Made by a program: the position numbers and the translations under genes. A stretch of DNA of 64,000 nucleotides from Prosopocoilus inquinatus (lineage: Eukaryota > Arthropoda > Insecta > Coleoptera > Lucanidae). The stretch spans positions 9,426,501 to 9,490,500 of the forward strand of contig CM069880.1 of assembly GCA_036172665.1 (NCBI GenBank). The letters are read 5' to 3'. Shown piece by piece: positions 44,381-57,099 of the stretch (its first letter is position 1; the number at the start of each line of letters is the position of its first letter). The notes below the pieces were generated by a model, which did not search any database, was not told the DNA's origin, and was given only the letters and a program-made list of their open reading frames with translations.

Positions 44381-44470
44381 TTCATCGGTGAACTCATCGG
44401 TAAACTGATCGATGAGATTATCGATGAACTCGTCGATGAACTCATCGATGAGCTTGCCTATGAGTTCTTA
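44381..44470 (+). repeat. 12-bp minisatellite, gatgaactcatc
   Basis: About seven degenerate units of atcgatgaactc-type sequence. Looser ccgatgagt/gatgaact units continue to about 44620. In frame it reads as a four-residue IDEL repeat, which is an effect of the period and not evidence for a protein. Confidence 0.8.
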
Positions 44471-44658
44471 GGGTCACCGATGAGTGCACCACTGATTGTT
44501 TCACCGACGATTGCCTCTCATTAATGAGTTAATCCATGAACTTACCGATGCTTTAGTGACTAATGCATCCACCGATGAGTTCGTCGTCGTCAATTAGTTC
44601 ACCGATGCTCATCGTTGAATTCAAAATTTAAAACTTTTGTTACCATTTAAAGTTATGA

Positions 44659-44782
44659 GGGCCGATTTCATAATAGAACTTTTAATTTAAAGTTACTTTA
44701 ACCTAAAAAAATACATTTGTTTCCCTATTCTTAAAGTGACTTTAAATTAAAACTTCCTTAAAGTCTGATTATGAAAGCGGCT
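44659..44782. mobile_element. PIF/Harbinger-like MITE, relative of 30915-31062
   Basis: Ends gggccgatttcataat and, inverted, agccgctttcataatc, continuing with aattaaagtyac-type sequence shared with the 30.9-kb copy. The 3-bp duplication has decayed. Unlike the 30.9-kb copy, it has no palindromic flanks. Confidence 0.65.
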
Positions 44783-44784
44783 GT

Positions 44785-44935
44785 GAATAGCTTAAACAGC
44801 GACATCCTACGATCGCTTCTTGACCTAGCATTGCTACGTTTCTGCTGATGAAGCCCAAAATAGGGCTGAAACAGCTCTACAGAGGCTGCTCACTGCAATC
44901 AAAAACGATTTGCAACAATTTTTTTTTTAACATTT
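44785..44935. mobile_element. retroelement-like scrap
   Basis: Contains acatcctacgatcgcttctt (inverse match at 7373-7425) and gctgatgaagcccaaaatag, then ggctgaaacagc. This is the style of a 3' part of an insect retroelement. No frame remains. Confidence 0.35.
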
Positions 44936-45480
44936 AAAGTTAGATGGCGAAACCGGTTTACACTGTATTTTTTAACTGTTTAAAAACATCTTCATTTAGA
45001 TGTATTTCTTTTTGAAATATTCAAGATTTGAGAAAGTTTGAGCATTCGGATTAGAAAAAAAAAAGATTTATCGAGTGTTTGCTTTAGAAAATGTAATTCG
45101 CAGAATTCAACCTTATGTTATGTATTTAAAAACAAATTTGACCTTTTCTGTTTTTTTTATATTAAAAAATAAATGAAATTTCCACTTATTATTAAAACTG
45201 AATTAAATAATATTTTGGTTTGGATTTTTTGAAATTCTAAAAATAAAATATACATTAAATATTTGCAGCAGAAAGGACTCCGTGACTATTTTTAAAAATA
45301 ACATTCTTCCTCCCCTTTTTACGGTTTCGGCCGAGCCGGCCGTGGTTATTTGTTTAAATTGTTGATAATCCTGGGAAACCATGATGTTTGTTGAAATAAC
45401 TCCAAGCTCGTTTGATGTTTGTTTCCGCAATATTTTCGTGAGATATTTATTTTGAATTTTTATTTTATTTTTTTTAATTC
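44936..45480. other. unique AT-rich sequence, nothing certain
   Basis: No repeat. A poly-T/A stretch at 45456-45478 on the plus strand reads as A-rich with AATAAA-like hexamers on the minus strand, just past the ORF below. Confidence 0.45.
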
Positions 45481-45870
45481 TCACTCGCTGTAGCTATTTA
45501 CCAAATGCAACTTACTTGTTGAAAAGTTATTAGGTGCAATTAACTGTTGTGTGTAATGGCTTTCGTGACCTGTCGAGATAAAGACGTTCAAAAAGTAGCA
45601 GGTTATTTTCAGCCTAACGTTTTCCGTCTTGCACAAGGCGAAACGTAAATAACGTTTAGCTTTAAAAATTTCCGATGGATGAAAAAAGAATCGGAGACGA
45701 GAAAATGCTGTGACGAGTGAGGAATTGTGGTGTAATAAACTCCGGTTCGTGTTGCACCTTATCCGGAGAAAATTGTACGAATAGATCGGTGTTAGATATT
45801 TCAAAGCAAAGACAATTTGCGTGACAAAAGTTACGGCGTCGTGCTTAAAACGGTTAATTATGTATTTCAT
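45481..45870 (-). CDS. possible 129-residue ORF, unrecognised
   Basis: The minus-strand ATG at 45870 (MKYIINRF...) opens 129 codons to TGA. The open frame continues upstream for another 45 codons but then crosses the MITE at 45945-46106, so only the ATG-initiated part is considered. AATAAA-like hexamers follow the stop. The product is rich in F, L, S, N and Y, has no signal peptide, no clear domain and no repeats. The length is somewhat unusual for chance but not decisive, and the plus strand is also unremarkable. Confidence 0.15.
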   Translation of the reverse strand: MKYIINRFKHDAVTFVTQIVFALKYLTPIYSYNFLRIRCNTNRSLLHHNSSLVTAFSRLRFFFHPSEIFKAKRYLRFALCKTENVRLKITCYFLNVFISTGHESHYTQQLIAPNNFSTSKLHLVNSYSE

Positions 45871-45875
45871 GGAAA

Positions 45876-45897
45876 GGAACGAACGAACGAACGAACG
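45876..45897 (+). repeat. (GAAC)n microsatellite
   Basis: Five tandem units of gaac/cgaa. Confidence 0.9.
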
Positions 45898-45944
45898 TCT
45901 GCATCTGTTTCTTTCAATTTTTAAGCAACTACATACAACTCTTA

Positions 45945-46106
45945 GGGTAAGTTCACAACGAAGCTGTGATGATAGATGAATGATAGCGGTGGTTTCGAAT
46001 AGCACTGATACAAAGAAACAAACTTGTGTTTATAATAATTGTAGAAATGATAATTAAACAGCTTCGTCTGTCATCCGATCATCACAGCTCCGTTGTGCAC
46101 TTACCC
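45945..46106. mobile_element. PIF/Harbinger-like MITE with TTA duplication
   Basis: TTA at 45942-45944 and 46107-46109. Ends gggtaagttcacaacgaagc and, inverted, gggtaagtgcacaacggagc, then tgtgatgat on both sides. Length 162 bp. The TTA duplication and GGG-type TIR fit PIF/Harbinger. Confidence 0.85.
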
Positions 46107-46109
46107 TTA

Positions 46110-46774
46110 GAATATAAAACCTATGTTGCACGCACACTCAAATGCGGGGATTATTCCCTGTTAATAATTTTATTCGCTTTTTAAATAAACGAGGTGTAAT
46201 TTCCTGTGCGATTAAATACAACAAATAATGTACATATCAAGAATAGTCAAACCGAGCCAAACGAGCAAATTTCACGGCGAAGGAAGTCTTCGACCATGAA
46301 ATCCGCAGGCAGGGCATTGTGTGACTGTCTGCGCCGAAGGAAATATAGTTCCCTTATTATAAAACTTAGTCTTAATTCACAAGAAATTGTGAATAAATGT
46401 TTTAAGTAAACAAAGAGCCCTGCGGCCGACTCCGCCGCTTTCCCACAATGATTCGAAATAAGACTTATTATTTACATAGTTGAATTCAGCTTCGTCGAAC
46501 AGAATATGAACCCAACCAACACTCGCTCTTTTGTTTTCCACGAAATTACACGTGTAAGCTGGTTTCACACGTTCGACGTGTCTTCTTACGAGTTCCTTCA
46601 AAGAAAGCAGTAATCTCAACCCACAATTACATCATTACTAAAACTCGGACATTCCTAGGATACATGGTGGAAATCAACGTCGCTCGGACATTCCTAGGAT
46701 ATCTGGTGAAAATCAGTATAAACAAAGCAGCGGCGAAAATTTCAAAAGTCGCCGCTGAACGGTTTATACACGGT
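46110..46774. other. unique sequence with a 40-bp two-copy repeat
   Basis: A unit with actcggacattcctaggata and gtgraaatca repeats at 46642 and 46682. No gene signal. Confidence 0.5.
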
Positions 46775-47949
46775 AGGGCAAAAGTATTGAATATTCCGAA
46801 AACTGTTTGACGTACTATTAGAAATTTGGTGTGTGATTCAGAGTCAATAGGACCTACATTACCAATTTGTTTCAATTGTTTATCTGCTCTTGTTTCTGAG
46901 ATCCAATGCCTACTTGATTTTTCTTAAATGACAACCTACTGATTTTTTTCCTCTATTTAATAGTTCGTTTAATTATTTACACGACCACATAAAAATATTT
47001 ACCTATTGCAGAAGAAAATTTCTAGAAAATAATGTTTGAATGAAAAAGTTGGAAAAAATGATTTACGCTGATATTTAGTATTTGTTTTCATGTTTTTAAG
47101 GCAATTTTTATTAAAATTTTCTTTAGTTCTATCTTAAAAACACCCCATAATCTTGTGGTTTTCCAGTTTTTTTGTTAAAACTAGAATTTTTGTCGAATAT
47201 CAAACAATAAACCATTTTTCTTAACTTTTTCATTCAAACGTTCTTTTCTCGAAAATTTTCTTAAGTAATTGATAATTATTTTTATGTGGTCGTTTAGAGA
47301 ATTAAACGAACTATTAAATAAAGGAAAAAAATCAGTAGGTTGTCATTTAAAAAAAATCAAGTAGGGCTTGGATCTCAGAAACAAGAGCCGATAGACAATT
47401 TAAATAAATTGATGATGTAGGTCTTATTGACTCTGAATCACACACCAAATTTTAAATAGATACGTCAAACAGTTTTCGAACTATAAAGCCGGTTCCATAC
47501 TTTTGTCCTTCCCTTGTTTTCATGTTTTTAAAACAACTTTTAATGAAGTTTGCTTTAGTTCTATCTTAAGAATAACCCATAATCTTGTGGTCTTCTGGTT
47601 TTTTTTGTTAAAACTAATATTTTTGTCGAATATCAAACAATAAACCATTATTCTTAACTTTTTTATCAAACGTTATTTTCTCGAAAATTTTCTTATGTAA
47701 TAGATAAATATTTTTATTTAGTCGTTTAGAGAATTAAACGAGCTATTACATACAGGAAAAAAATCAGCAGGTTGTCATTTAAAAAAAATCAAGTAGGCGT
47801 TGGATCTCAGAAACAAGAGCAGATAAACAATTGAAAAAAAATTGGTAATGTATGTTTTATTGACTCTAAATCACATACCAAATTTCAAGTAGATACGTCA
47901 AACAGTTTTCGAAATATTAAGCCGGTTCCATACTTTTGCCCTTCCCTGT
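46775..47949. mobile_element. long-TIR element with a duplicated right half
   Basis: 46775-47514 is an inverted-repeat element. Its ends are agggcaaaagtat and (inverted) agggaaggacaaaagtat, and its arms share gtttctgagatccaa, acaacctactgattttttt and caaacaataaacca-type blocks. 47081-47514 is then repeated in tandem as 47515-47949 (period 434), with the end agggaagggcaaaagtatgg. No protein. Confidence 0.75.
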
Positions 47950-50671
47950 ATATATGCCCGAGGTACTCTCACCCTCATGCTCAATGCAACAGAAGCAACG
48001 TGTGAAACAGAATTGCCTTTATAGTTATTATTAGTATTTCCAATTAATAATTATGAAAACATTCTAATTCTTTAATGTAACTTTTAAAAAGACGTATAAA
48101 AATAATTATAGCACCGTTACTACAAAAAGAATGCATGCTCATTCGGGAATCCTTCGGTTGTATAAACAAGTTTTTATATCCAATCGGCCAGAACTGTAGT
48201 GGTTACTGCGTGCCGCATAGACTTCTCGGGTTTCGACTGGTTTGTTTTATTTTTACACGTTAAAGATTCGAAATTTTTCCGACTATGATCGCTTCAGCAT
48301 ATTTATTAGTAGTTCCTCGTGTATTTAACGAGATTTTCCGCCTAAAATCCTCCTAGGTCTGATCATTACCAATTTCGTAAATCTAAATAGGACGAGGTGA
48401 CGTCGCGTACCGTCGAAAGGGAAAAAATCACGTGTCCCATTTATTTTTTATGTAATCGCCGGTTGGAAAATAATTGGGTATTGCTCGATGCGAATGGTAA
48501 CCATTGATAAATAAATAAATAATCCAACGTGATAGACAAAGTTGGTCAATAGTTCCCGCTGTTTCGACGTCAAGACACGTTTGGATATTGCAGAACGAAT
48601 TAATGTTAAGAGTGAATAGCGAAAACCGAAAACAATGCGACCATTGATAAGGTAATATTTACGTCGGACATTTCGCGAATAGTTTCGAACAGAACCATTA
48701 AATGCAGGCGCTTAAAATTTCACGGGGAAATGACAGGGGATTTGTTATATTGCCGATGTGACTTTTTCCAAGGCTTAAAGGTCAACTGGACATCAAATGC
48801 ATTTATGGTCAGTGAGCACAAAGGGCTGCTTTAAAGGTTATTGTAATTTACCAACCCATCTGTTGTTCTCAGATATTCTATTTACACAAATACGTTGTAA
48901 ATTACATTTTTTTTTAATGGAATCAGAAAGGGTTGGGATGTGGGTAGGTATATACGACTGCATCAAAAATAATCCCCATTGATGGAAAGACGGGCGGTAA
49001 TAATAAAGAACAAAGGACAATGCCTAAAAGATAAATCGGATTTGAACTTAACTTATCATCAAAAGGATACCATAACACATAGACACGATCCATTAGCGAC
49101 GAATTTTAATACGAGAATTTTTATTTTAAAAGCCATTAAATTATTATAACCCTAAAATATAGGGGAACACACGTATTTCCAGAAGCTAGCGTGAGCGTTA
49201 TTAAAATTCACCTACCCTCCCTGATTTTTTTTTGTTTGCTTTTTTAAAGCTACAAATTTTTCGATTAGGGGTCTGCCACCACTACTAATAATTTCGTAAT
49301 TAAAGCCAGAGAATTTTATACTGCGTGTTTATGCAAATTGTTCTCCGAAATAATATAAAAAGCCTCCTAATTTAAACGAGAAATTTTAAAAACGTTCAGC
49401 ACGAATCCATTTATTATAGCTGCGTTTATTTCTAAGGGCATATAATAAATATTCAGGACTCTCTTTGTTAGATATTTCGAAAAAAAAAAATGAACCTCTT
49501 CGGAAGTTCTTAAAGTAAAAGCAAATTTAATTACCCGATATTTAATTCGCGTCAAAGGGAAAGTATTAGCGAAAAAATAATAATAAAAGAAGTAATTATC
49601 ACTTTGTAACTTTGGGTAAATTCCTCAAACAAAACTATTACGTCTTAATTAAAATTTCGCCGCATATATTTTTTTTTTTTTTTTCATAAACTTTAAAGGC
49701 CGCTTTAAAACATTAAAAAGGCAAAAAAAAAGTACTCGTCCTCCCGAGTTTCGATTCAGCATGTATGTAATTGGTGTGTATCTTAATGGCTTAAAGCGAG
49801 GGATGATAAAAATGGGGGAACACAATAATACAGCAGACATGTGAGCGCGACGCAGAAAAATCTTTTTTAATGCAGCAGCTTTTTGAAAAATAAAAATAAA
49901 AAATACGCCAGGATAACAACGTGAACGCCGGAAGAGATGACCTTTTTTATTTTATTATTGTTTAGGGCATTAATTACTATCCTCGTTTTGACAGACGTAA
50001 AACCCTGCTTCTTTTCGATTACTTTTTTAAAAACTAGTTAAGTTTAGGGAAGATGGGGGCGTGTGCGTGCCGTATAAATCTTTTTAAATCCCACCCTGGG
50101 TAGGTTTACTAAATATAAATAATTTTAACAGTCCACGTTCACATTTACAGGTCTTTTTTGAAGGACTACTTATTGTTCATCGAATTTGACGTAATTTATT
50201 TTTCCCACTTATAAACGTATTAACGTACACTGTAATTTACAACCGGTTTAAAAAATTAGTTTCACGAACAATGAACAATGTTATTAATATGCTGTTTTAA
50301 TTGTCGCCATACTCTATGGTCGTTCGAATATTGCAGCAAACCACTAAAGATAATTAATGCGTCATTAATCACTTTATTTTGAAGGTTCGTTTTCATCTTT
50401 CAAACTATGAATCCGACGGAGAGCGACGCACTCAAATGCGAACGAATGAATAAATGTCTTTTAAATCATATATCACTACACATGTGCAAATGAGAATGTC
50501 TAAGCGGACGGTGCACATAAAATATCCGCACCTTTGAAAACCAATGATCATAAATTCATAATGTCTCGCGCGAAAATTTTACTATAGTTATGTTACCAGG
50601 GGAATATATTACGTGTTGCATTATAATAACCTCTTAAAAACTTTTAAACTCAAAAGCCATTTAAGTATATA
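47950..50671. other. unique sequence; possible regulatory block at 48190-48530
   Basis: No repeat matches. 48190-48530 is less AT-rich with attacc, tgacgtc and cacgtg motifs. Poly-T/A runs lie at 48909, 49478 and 49666-49684. Frames read near 48797-49020 lack any domain. Confidence 0.4.
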
Positions 50672-51186
50672 TACAGGGATGAACCCAAACATAGGAAATC
50701 CCATCTTAATTTACAAATAATCAAATACTCGCTTCCCTAGTTATTTTAAACCAAAAATCCATTTAGGTATCTTAAAGTACTCTTTAAGATGAATCTGTCT
50801 CTATATTTTGAGAATTTTTCATTCGCTCAGTTGCAAGATATTTTAAAAAGTTCCGTAATTAAAATCAATTTATACCAAACTATGAGCACGGCGTCGATCA
50901 ATGACTGTGAAAACTGAACAGATGATCAAGAAATCTCATCGTTTTTGAAAAAGACTAACAGAAGTGCTGAGAGTTTGATATAAATTGATGGTCTTTTTTA
51001 AATATCTTGAAACGGAACGAATGAAAAATCCTCAAATTGCATAGACAGATTCATCTTAAAGAATATTTAAAAAAAATCTAAACGGACTTTTGCTGTAAAA
51101 TAATTAGGGAAGTCAATATTAGATTTAAACCTTTAAATTGACATGCGATTTTCCTATAGTATAGCGTTTATCAATGCAGCACCCTG
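50672..51186. mobile_element. long-TIR hairpin element, intact copy
   Basis: Bounded by TA. Left end cagggatgaacc, right end (inverted) cagggtgctgcattg. The arms of about 180 bp share ttccctarttatttt, tttaagatgaatctgtct, atttttcattcg and a degenerate outer part. This is the reference for the split copy at 20081-22589. At 515 bp it has no protein. Confidence 0.8.
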
Positions 51187-54100
51187 TATACAAGTATAAT
51201 GAAAATTAAAAATATTATCTGTTGTTTTGTTTAATGAAATCAATCAGAGAATTGAAGTTGTTGATTAAATCTGAGGTTCTGTATACATACATAGTTTGAG
51301 TTGAAACGCGTAGGCAATATTTTAATTTAATTTTAATTAAACTAAAAGTAGGAAGTTTATTAAAAAGATTGCTGGTTACAAGAGAATGTTAATAATCATC
51401 CTTTATGAGAAGAAATATTGGAGTTATAGAAAGGCAAAGAGTTGATTATTAAAACAGTTTCAATATCAGGCCTTGATATGGAATGCCATGCTAACTAAAC
51501 ACCCACTTATATTTCGATTACTGTTAGGTGGTGCAAGTTTTATATATCATAACAATAACGTTCGCTTTTCCACGAAATCGTTTACATGTGAATCACCTCA
51601 ACTCACAAACACACGGACACACGTACATAAAAAAAAAATACGAACGAATTTATTAGGGAATTCACATGCTAATTATACAAACAAATTACTTTAAATTAAT
51701 CGCTTGATTAAATAGAATTTTATTCTTTTACACACTATTAGTTTCAATTTACAAATGTTAATGAACGGGTTAGGAACTCGGAAAATAACTTATTCTAGAC
51801 ATTTTTAAGCGATCAGGTTTGTACAAACTCGCAATCTAATTTGAAATCGGTGAAGAGTTAATTTACGGAATTAACGACCCAAAAGAAAAAAAAAATAGAA
51901 AAACTGGTGTTTTAATTATATAATAAATCGTGTATGTTGATTAGATAAATATAAAACTTAAAGTAATCCCACTATAACGCAGAGAAAGCCAGAATCACGA
52001 ACTTCTAACCCATATATCAGGAACATGACTGGCTGTAACGAACCGCTCGCTCGCCTGCTTCGTTGGCAAGAGAGAAGTTGGGTAACAATGATTTTTTTTT
52101 GCGAAATCTTCAAGCCACAGCAGATCGTTTTTTCTTTATCAACAAATTAAACGAGCGAAAAATACTGAATATATGACGGTTCAAACTAAATGCGCGAGCA
52201 TTTTTCTTTCTTTTTACTGCACCAATTCCCCCAGTATTTAAACAATTACTATAATTGAAGCACACTGTATATGATTTCGCTGTCTAGTATTGATTGCCTG
52301 CTCGAACAAATACCTTTACAAAACATCCAATATAATCTCCCCCGTTCTGTGGATTAAATAAATTCATACAATAAAGCGCCTGACTACAATAATAATTTCT
52401 GCGTTTTCGCGGATTACCTGCGCCCAGTTTTATTTCACATTAAAAATTATATCCGCCTCTCAACAATTATTAACGTCTGGCGTAAACCAGACAATAGAAG
52501 GAAATTTAAACACGGTGTTCATTCATTTTAGACAAGATGAAATATGCACGTAACACAACTTTCTTTTTGGAAAAAAAAAAAAACAAAACAGGATCGACAT
52601 TTGATTTTGATTTATTTACCCATTTTCTATTTTATTTATACAATATACAAGGGGACTTCCACACGCCAGTACAAGCTTGCAAGTATGCACGCAGCGATGT
52701 TTATCAAGTCATTAAAAAGTATTATTTTTGATCAGTATCACGCCCCTTTTCTTTGCTTACACCACAAGTTCTTGCTTAAAAGTTAAGAAAAATCATTTGT
52801 TGTATTTTCGGGTTCATGTATATCTATATACCTGTGTCGAAGGTAAAATTTCCTTATCGTTCACCAATGGGCAATTATTTTTAGACGGTGGTAATAATAC
52901 CATTACGATTAAAGCTTGATTCTACAAGATATAAGCTAAAATCAGGCAAAAATTTTCGTCAGTGGATGACAGCGATTAGATTGAACGCCACTGGTGTTAT
53001 AATATACTCACGTATATGATTATGTACAAACTTCTACAAGTCATCGTGTGTATGCCCCTTTATTCCCCAGTTGTAAAAAAGCGGAGAAGAATTTGTTGTG
53101 TAAAGCAAAAAAATGATGTAACACGCATAGACAACAAAATATTTAAATTAGCGGTCCGTCTATGACGACATATTTGAAATATTAAATGACATTGTTGTGT
53201 TTTACGATGTGCTAATTGTTCGGCGATCTGTCAAAAATGTGCTAAAACATTTTTTTTTCCGAGGTGTTTAGAGAGGAAGAGGTCGAGGAGGAGGAGGAGG
53301 AGGTGGAGGAAGAGAAAGCAAACAAAGGTTTAATGGTGTTTCGGGCTTTTGTGAAAATAAAAGGAGAAATAACGAGTTGCCATATGGTAATGTAATTGAT
53401 TATGAGCATAGTCACTGTTAATGGTCGCAATAATATTTGGAGTGTGTAAGTGAGCACTTATTTTAGATAATTTTACCGTTTATATGTTACTAATGGATAT
53501 TTTATGGTGCCACTCCTATAATATTCGTGGTCAATTACAATCTTTATTTGCACTAACAATATAAAGATTACACGTATTTATGATTGCTCATAAAAGTATC
53601 TATCTCCGTGGAGTATTTAAAATTCTTCATATTTTGTTATACCCACGGATATTGTCGCAAGATTAAACTTACTCTAACGTTTAAATTTTAGTCGGGCTTA
53701 TATTTGGCGCAACTCCGCTAAAATGTTATGTCGCGACAATATATTTTTAGAGCTAATGCTGTATTTATATTCTTCAATAGATCAAACGCATTCAGATCTT
53801 TGAAATTGTTAGAAAATTTCTGGACCTCACATTCAGTAAACAAAAAGCTATTTTTACAGCTTTGATTAATTATAATCGGGATATTAAATTTTACATAATC
53901 TATAAGCTCTAAATGAATGCCAATAATTAATTAGATTTAATCCCTGGGATAATAAATGAAGCGTACGGTTACACGCGAATCCCTTATGTGCTAAATATTA
54001 TTTGCTAAATATACGAGCAGGGTAGATTACACAGAAAAATTCATTGCATTTCGAAAAGGTAAACTAAAAAAAAAAATTTATATACCGCAACGTATACAAC

Positions 54101-54250
54101 GAGAAGTGTAAATAATCTTAAACTGTTAAATTTAGTGCTAAGAACCAAACAAATAAATACAAGAGCAAACAAGTCTGACATGTCAATTTAAAAATGAAGA
54201 TGCCTAGTGTATTATACAATTTTACTTAATAGTTTTACTATTCTAAACTA
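51187..54250. other. unique AT-rich sequence, nothing certain
   Basis: No dispersed repeat found. A short inverted pair (atattgtcgc / gcgacaatat) flanks 53651-53746. Poly-A runs lie at 52571-52582, and a (GGA)n lies at 53270-53316. No gene signal. Confidence 0.45.
53270..53316 (+). repeat. (GGA)n purine microsatellite
   Basis: gaggaggaggaggaggagg with interruptions; read on the minus strand it gives a poly-serine frame that is not a protein. Confidence 0.9.
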
Positions 54251-54437
54251 CCATATGTCCAAATAAATTTTTGATAAAGGTAGGCGATGGAAATATAAAT
54301 GCATGTCGTAACCTACAACCCAACGCAGTTGTCAATTCATAAATCGTTAAGGAAATAAATAAATTGCTGAAGTAATCTGAGACAAACCTTTTGTCTTCCA
54401 CGGCCTACCTTTATCAAAAATTTATTTGGACATATGG
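54251..54437. mobile_element. MITE ccatatgtccaaa, copy 2, TA duplication
   Basis: Flanked by TA at 54249-54250 and 54438-54439. The ends are ccatatgtccaaat and inverse, with gataaaggtaggc on both sides. The interior is inverted with respect to 39776-39952 (shared gtaggttacgac, atttatgaattga). Confidence 0.85.
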
Positions 54438-54457
54438 TACAACAACGAATGCTAATA

Positions 54458-54819
54458 CAGAGAGATCATTATACTTTGTCCAACAAAACTACTTTCCTTC
54501 GCTACAACAAACCTTACTTCCTATCTAATATTAGCCACATTGATTATTTGACACTTGTGTTTGAAAGTCGTACTTACTTTTGTTAGTTTGCGAATTTTCT
54601 ACAGTATTTTTCCAAAAATAGTCTTTTTCAAGACCACATGGTTATTATTTATTTTAAATAAATAATTAATATTACGTTTTATTTCATTTGAAATATTTGC
54701 CATATAAGTTAGGTTAAGGAATTATCCAACTTCACTCTATACCTGACAGTGGATGAAAATTTTAGTAACACGTCTCTGGAAAGTAGTTTTTTTTTGGACA
54801 AAGTATAACGATCTCTCTG
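54458..54819. mobile_element. MITE with TIR cagagagatc
   Basis: Ends cagagagatcattatacttt and (inverted) cagagagatcgttatacttt, then gtccaacaaaactactttcc (left) and gtccaaaaaaaaactacttt (right). Length 362 bp. The flanks allow either a TA duplication or a poor 8-bp one, so the superfamily is open. It starts 20 bp after the preceding MITE. Confidence 0.78.
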
Positions 54820-57099
54820 TAGTAATTACGAAAAGAAATATTCCAAACACATATGCCGTGTATTATATCTTAGTTGTTTATTTATTTGCATAATAAAAAA
54901 AGATTCTCTCTTTATTATTAAACTGACGTGTCAGAAGTAAGCGAGATTTAAATTTTAATATTAAAAAACGTATTGATTATTCAAATATGAAAATTCCGCT
55001 TCGTAAATTTAAATTCGCCCAATAATCTATATTTAATTACAATAAAAGATGAAAATTCCAGGCCTAAGGGAAGCTATATCTATTTGAGGAGGTAATTTAG
55101 GAAATATTTAAATTCTGACATAGGTTGTTAAGGCGCTGTGTAGAAGAGAAACCGATATTCGATTTTAATGTGGATTCGTGCTCAAATTTAAATTTGACAT
55201 ATAATATCGCAATTTGCATAAATATGCTGTTAGAAATGTATCATTTTACAAATTATACCAGCAGATTTTTTGATCCGAATCGAATAACAAGATGTTTAAG
55301 ACAATAATGCCCTCCGGACATCTTATCTTCAGATGGATATGCACACACACACACACACATAATATAGAAAACCTAATATGTAATAAACATCTGATATATT
55401 AATTTTGATCGACTAATAAGCTTCTCGAATTTCACGTAATTCTATTACCTACCAAGCTTACGAAATTGATATTATTTACGTAACAAATCGATGAGGAAGA
55501 TGTCACCTACTTTTTCAGGAAGTTCGATCCCTTTGATGTGTGTGTTTTTTTTTTTGCTTAAGAAAAACACTCGAAGACGAAGACAGCTAATTTTAGATAT
55601 ACAATAATAGAATTAACGACGTGTTAAAACAAAATCAGCCAGGAAAATGTATTTTCCAAACCGAAAAGGAACGAACACTTGAACATTAAGGTACAAATTT
55701 TTCATGAAGTAAACATAATTACGCGAGCAGAGAGAACGTTAAACGCCTTATGATTGCAGGGATTTTAGTTAAATTGTGTTTGCGTAGGTGGAATGAATAT
55801 AAACTAACGGTTTCTATCTATTTACATCAAGCTGTCTGGCGAAAATTTAGGGTAAATGTGTTAAGGGAAACGAGAAACAATTAGTTAATTTGTACGCCGG
55901 GAACTACTAATATACTATACTGTTAGAACGATATTTTTAGTATTAATTACATATTTAAACAAACTGTGATTCTTTCAACGACCCCATTTTTTTTTAGAAT
56001 TGATACTAAAAAACTAAAAAGAAGCCTTTGTGTTTTTATAATAAAATCAAATTGGCGGAAGATTGAGATTTAATTAACTAAAAAATACACGCGTGTTTCA
56101 TGCGTATTTATTTACAATTAGCGAAACCGAAGTTTGAAGTTCTGTCTACAGTTTCTATTAAACATTCGGTAAACATCTACACCGTGAATTATTACGTTTA
56201 ATAAAAAACGCAATATGAATAGATTAAAGCGCTGTGAGTCTGGCTGTAAATACTTCATATAATTTATCAGCACCAATCAATTTTCTTTTCATATTTATAC
56301 GGGGGATACAAGAAAAATTACAACCCTCGTATAAAAGGATGTATGTATGTAAGTTTTAATTACAAATTAATTTAAACGTTCAATTTCAGAAAAAGTGTTA
56401 TGCTTTAAATTGATTCATCATATTTATTATACGAGGTATGTACAATATACTAAGTGGAATGTATTCAATACTGTACGTACGTACGTACGTACATCCCTTG
56501 TATAAATTGGAAGAAATATGTTTAAAGATGTTTTTAGGAGATTTTTCTTATTTCATGGTGGTAGAACAGGATGTAAGTTTTAATTGCAATGGATTTAATA
56601 ATTTATTGTAATCGAAAGTCTCAGCAATATGGCGAATGAAATAAGTTATGAATAGTAACTCGTAGATCTTAATCAGTTAATTATTCAGCTTAATACACGA
56701 GGTAGATATATGTATGTACGTTGGGTAAAATAAAATAAAATAATTTTAAAAAGCGTCAGCTTAATAGTCCTGTGATATTATAACTAGGTATAGGTAGGTA
56801 TACACATGTGAGGCAAATGTGAATGTTTAACATACTTGGGACGTGGGTGTCCCGCTAATTGTCATCTCAAGGTACTAACAATAAATCAAGTGGAGAAAAA
56901 TAATGCGATTGCGATTTTTGTTGCGATACATGCCTGCGCCCAGGCGTAAAAGAGTCGCGTTCAGAAAAAGCGTTCAAAAACTCCTTAATGGCTCGATTTT
57001 CTGCGCGTTTAATTTGGTTTAAACAAATGATAGAAAAAGTTGCTCGAACGCTTAAAGAATTCATTGTCGATCCGTTTGGCGGTTTTTTCGGTGTCGTCT
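54820..57099. other. unique AT-rich sequence with short microsatellites
   Basis: (AC)n at 55341-55358 and (GTAC)n at 56472-56492; a loose taagttttaattacaa block occurs twice near 56350 and 56575. No gene signal. Confidence 0.45.

Noticed and set aside
44324..44524. IDEL-repeat protein
   Set aside because: A 12-bp minisatellite automatically gives a four-residue repeat; there is no other coding evidence.
53242..53457. Poly-serine frame
   Set aside because: Produced by a (GGA)n microsatellite on the opposite strand.
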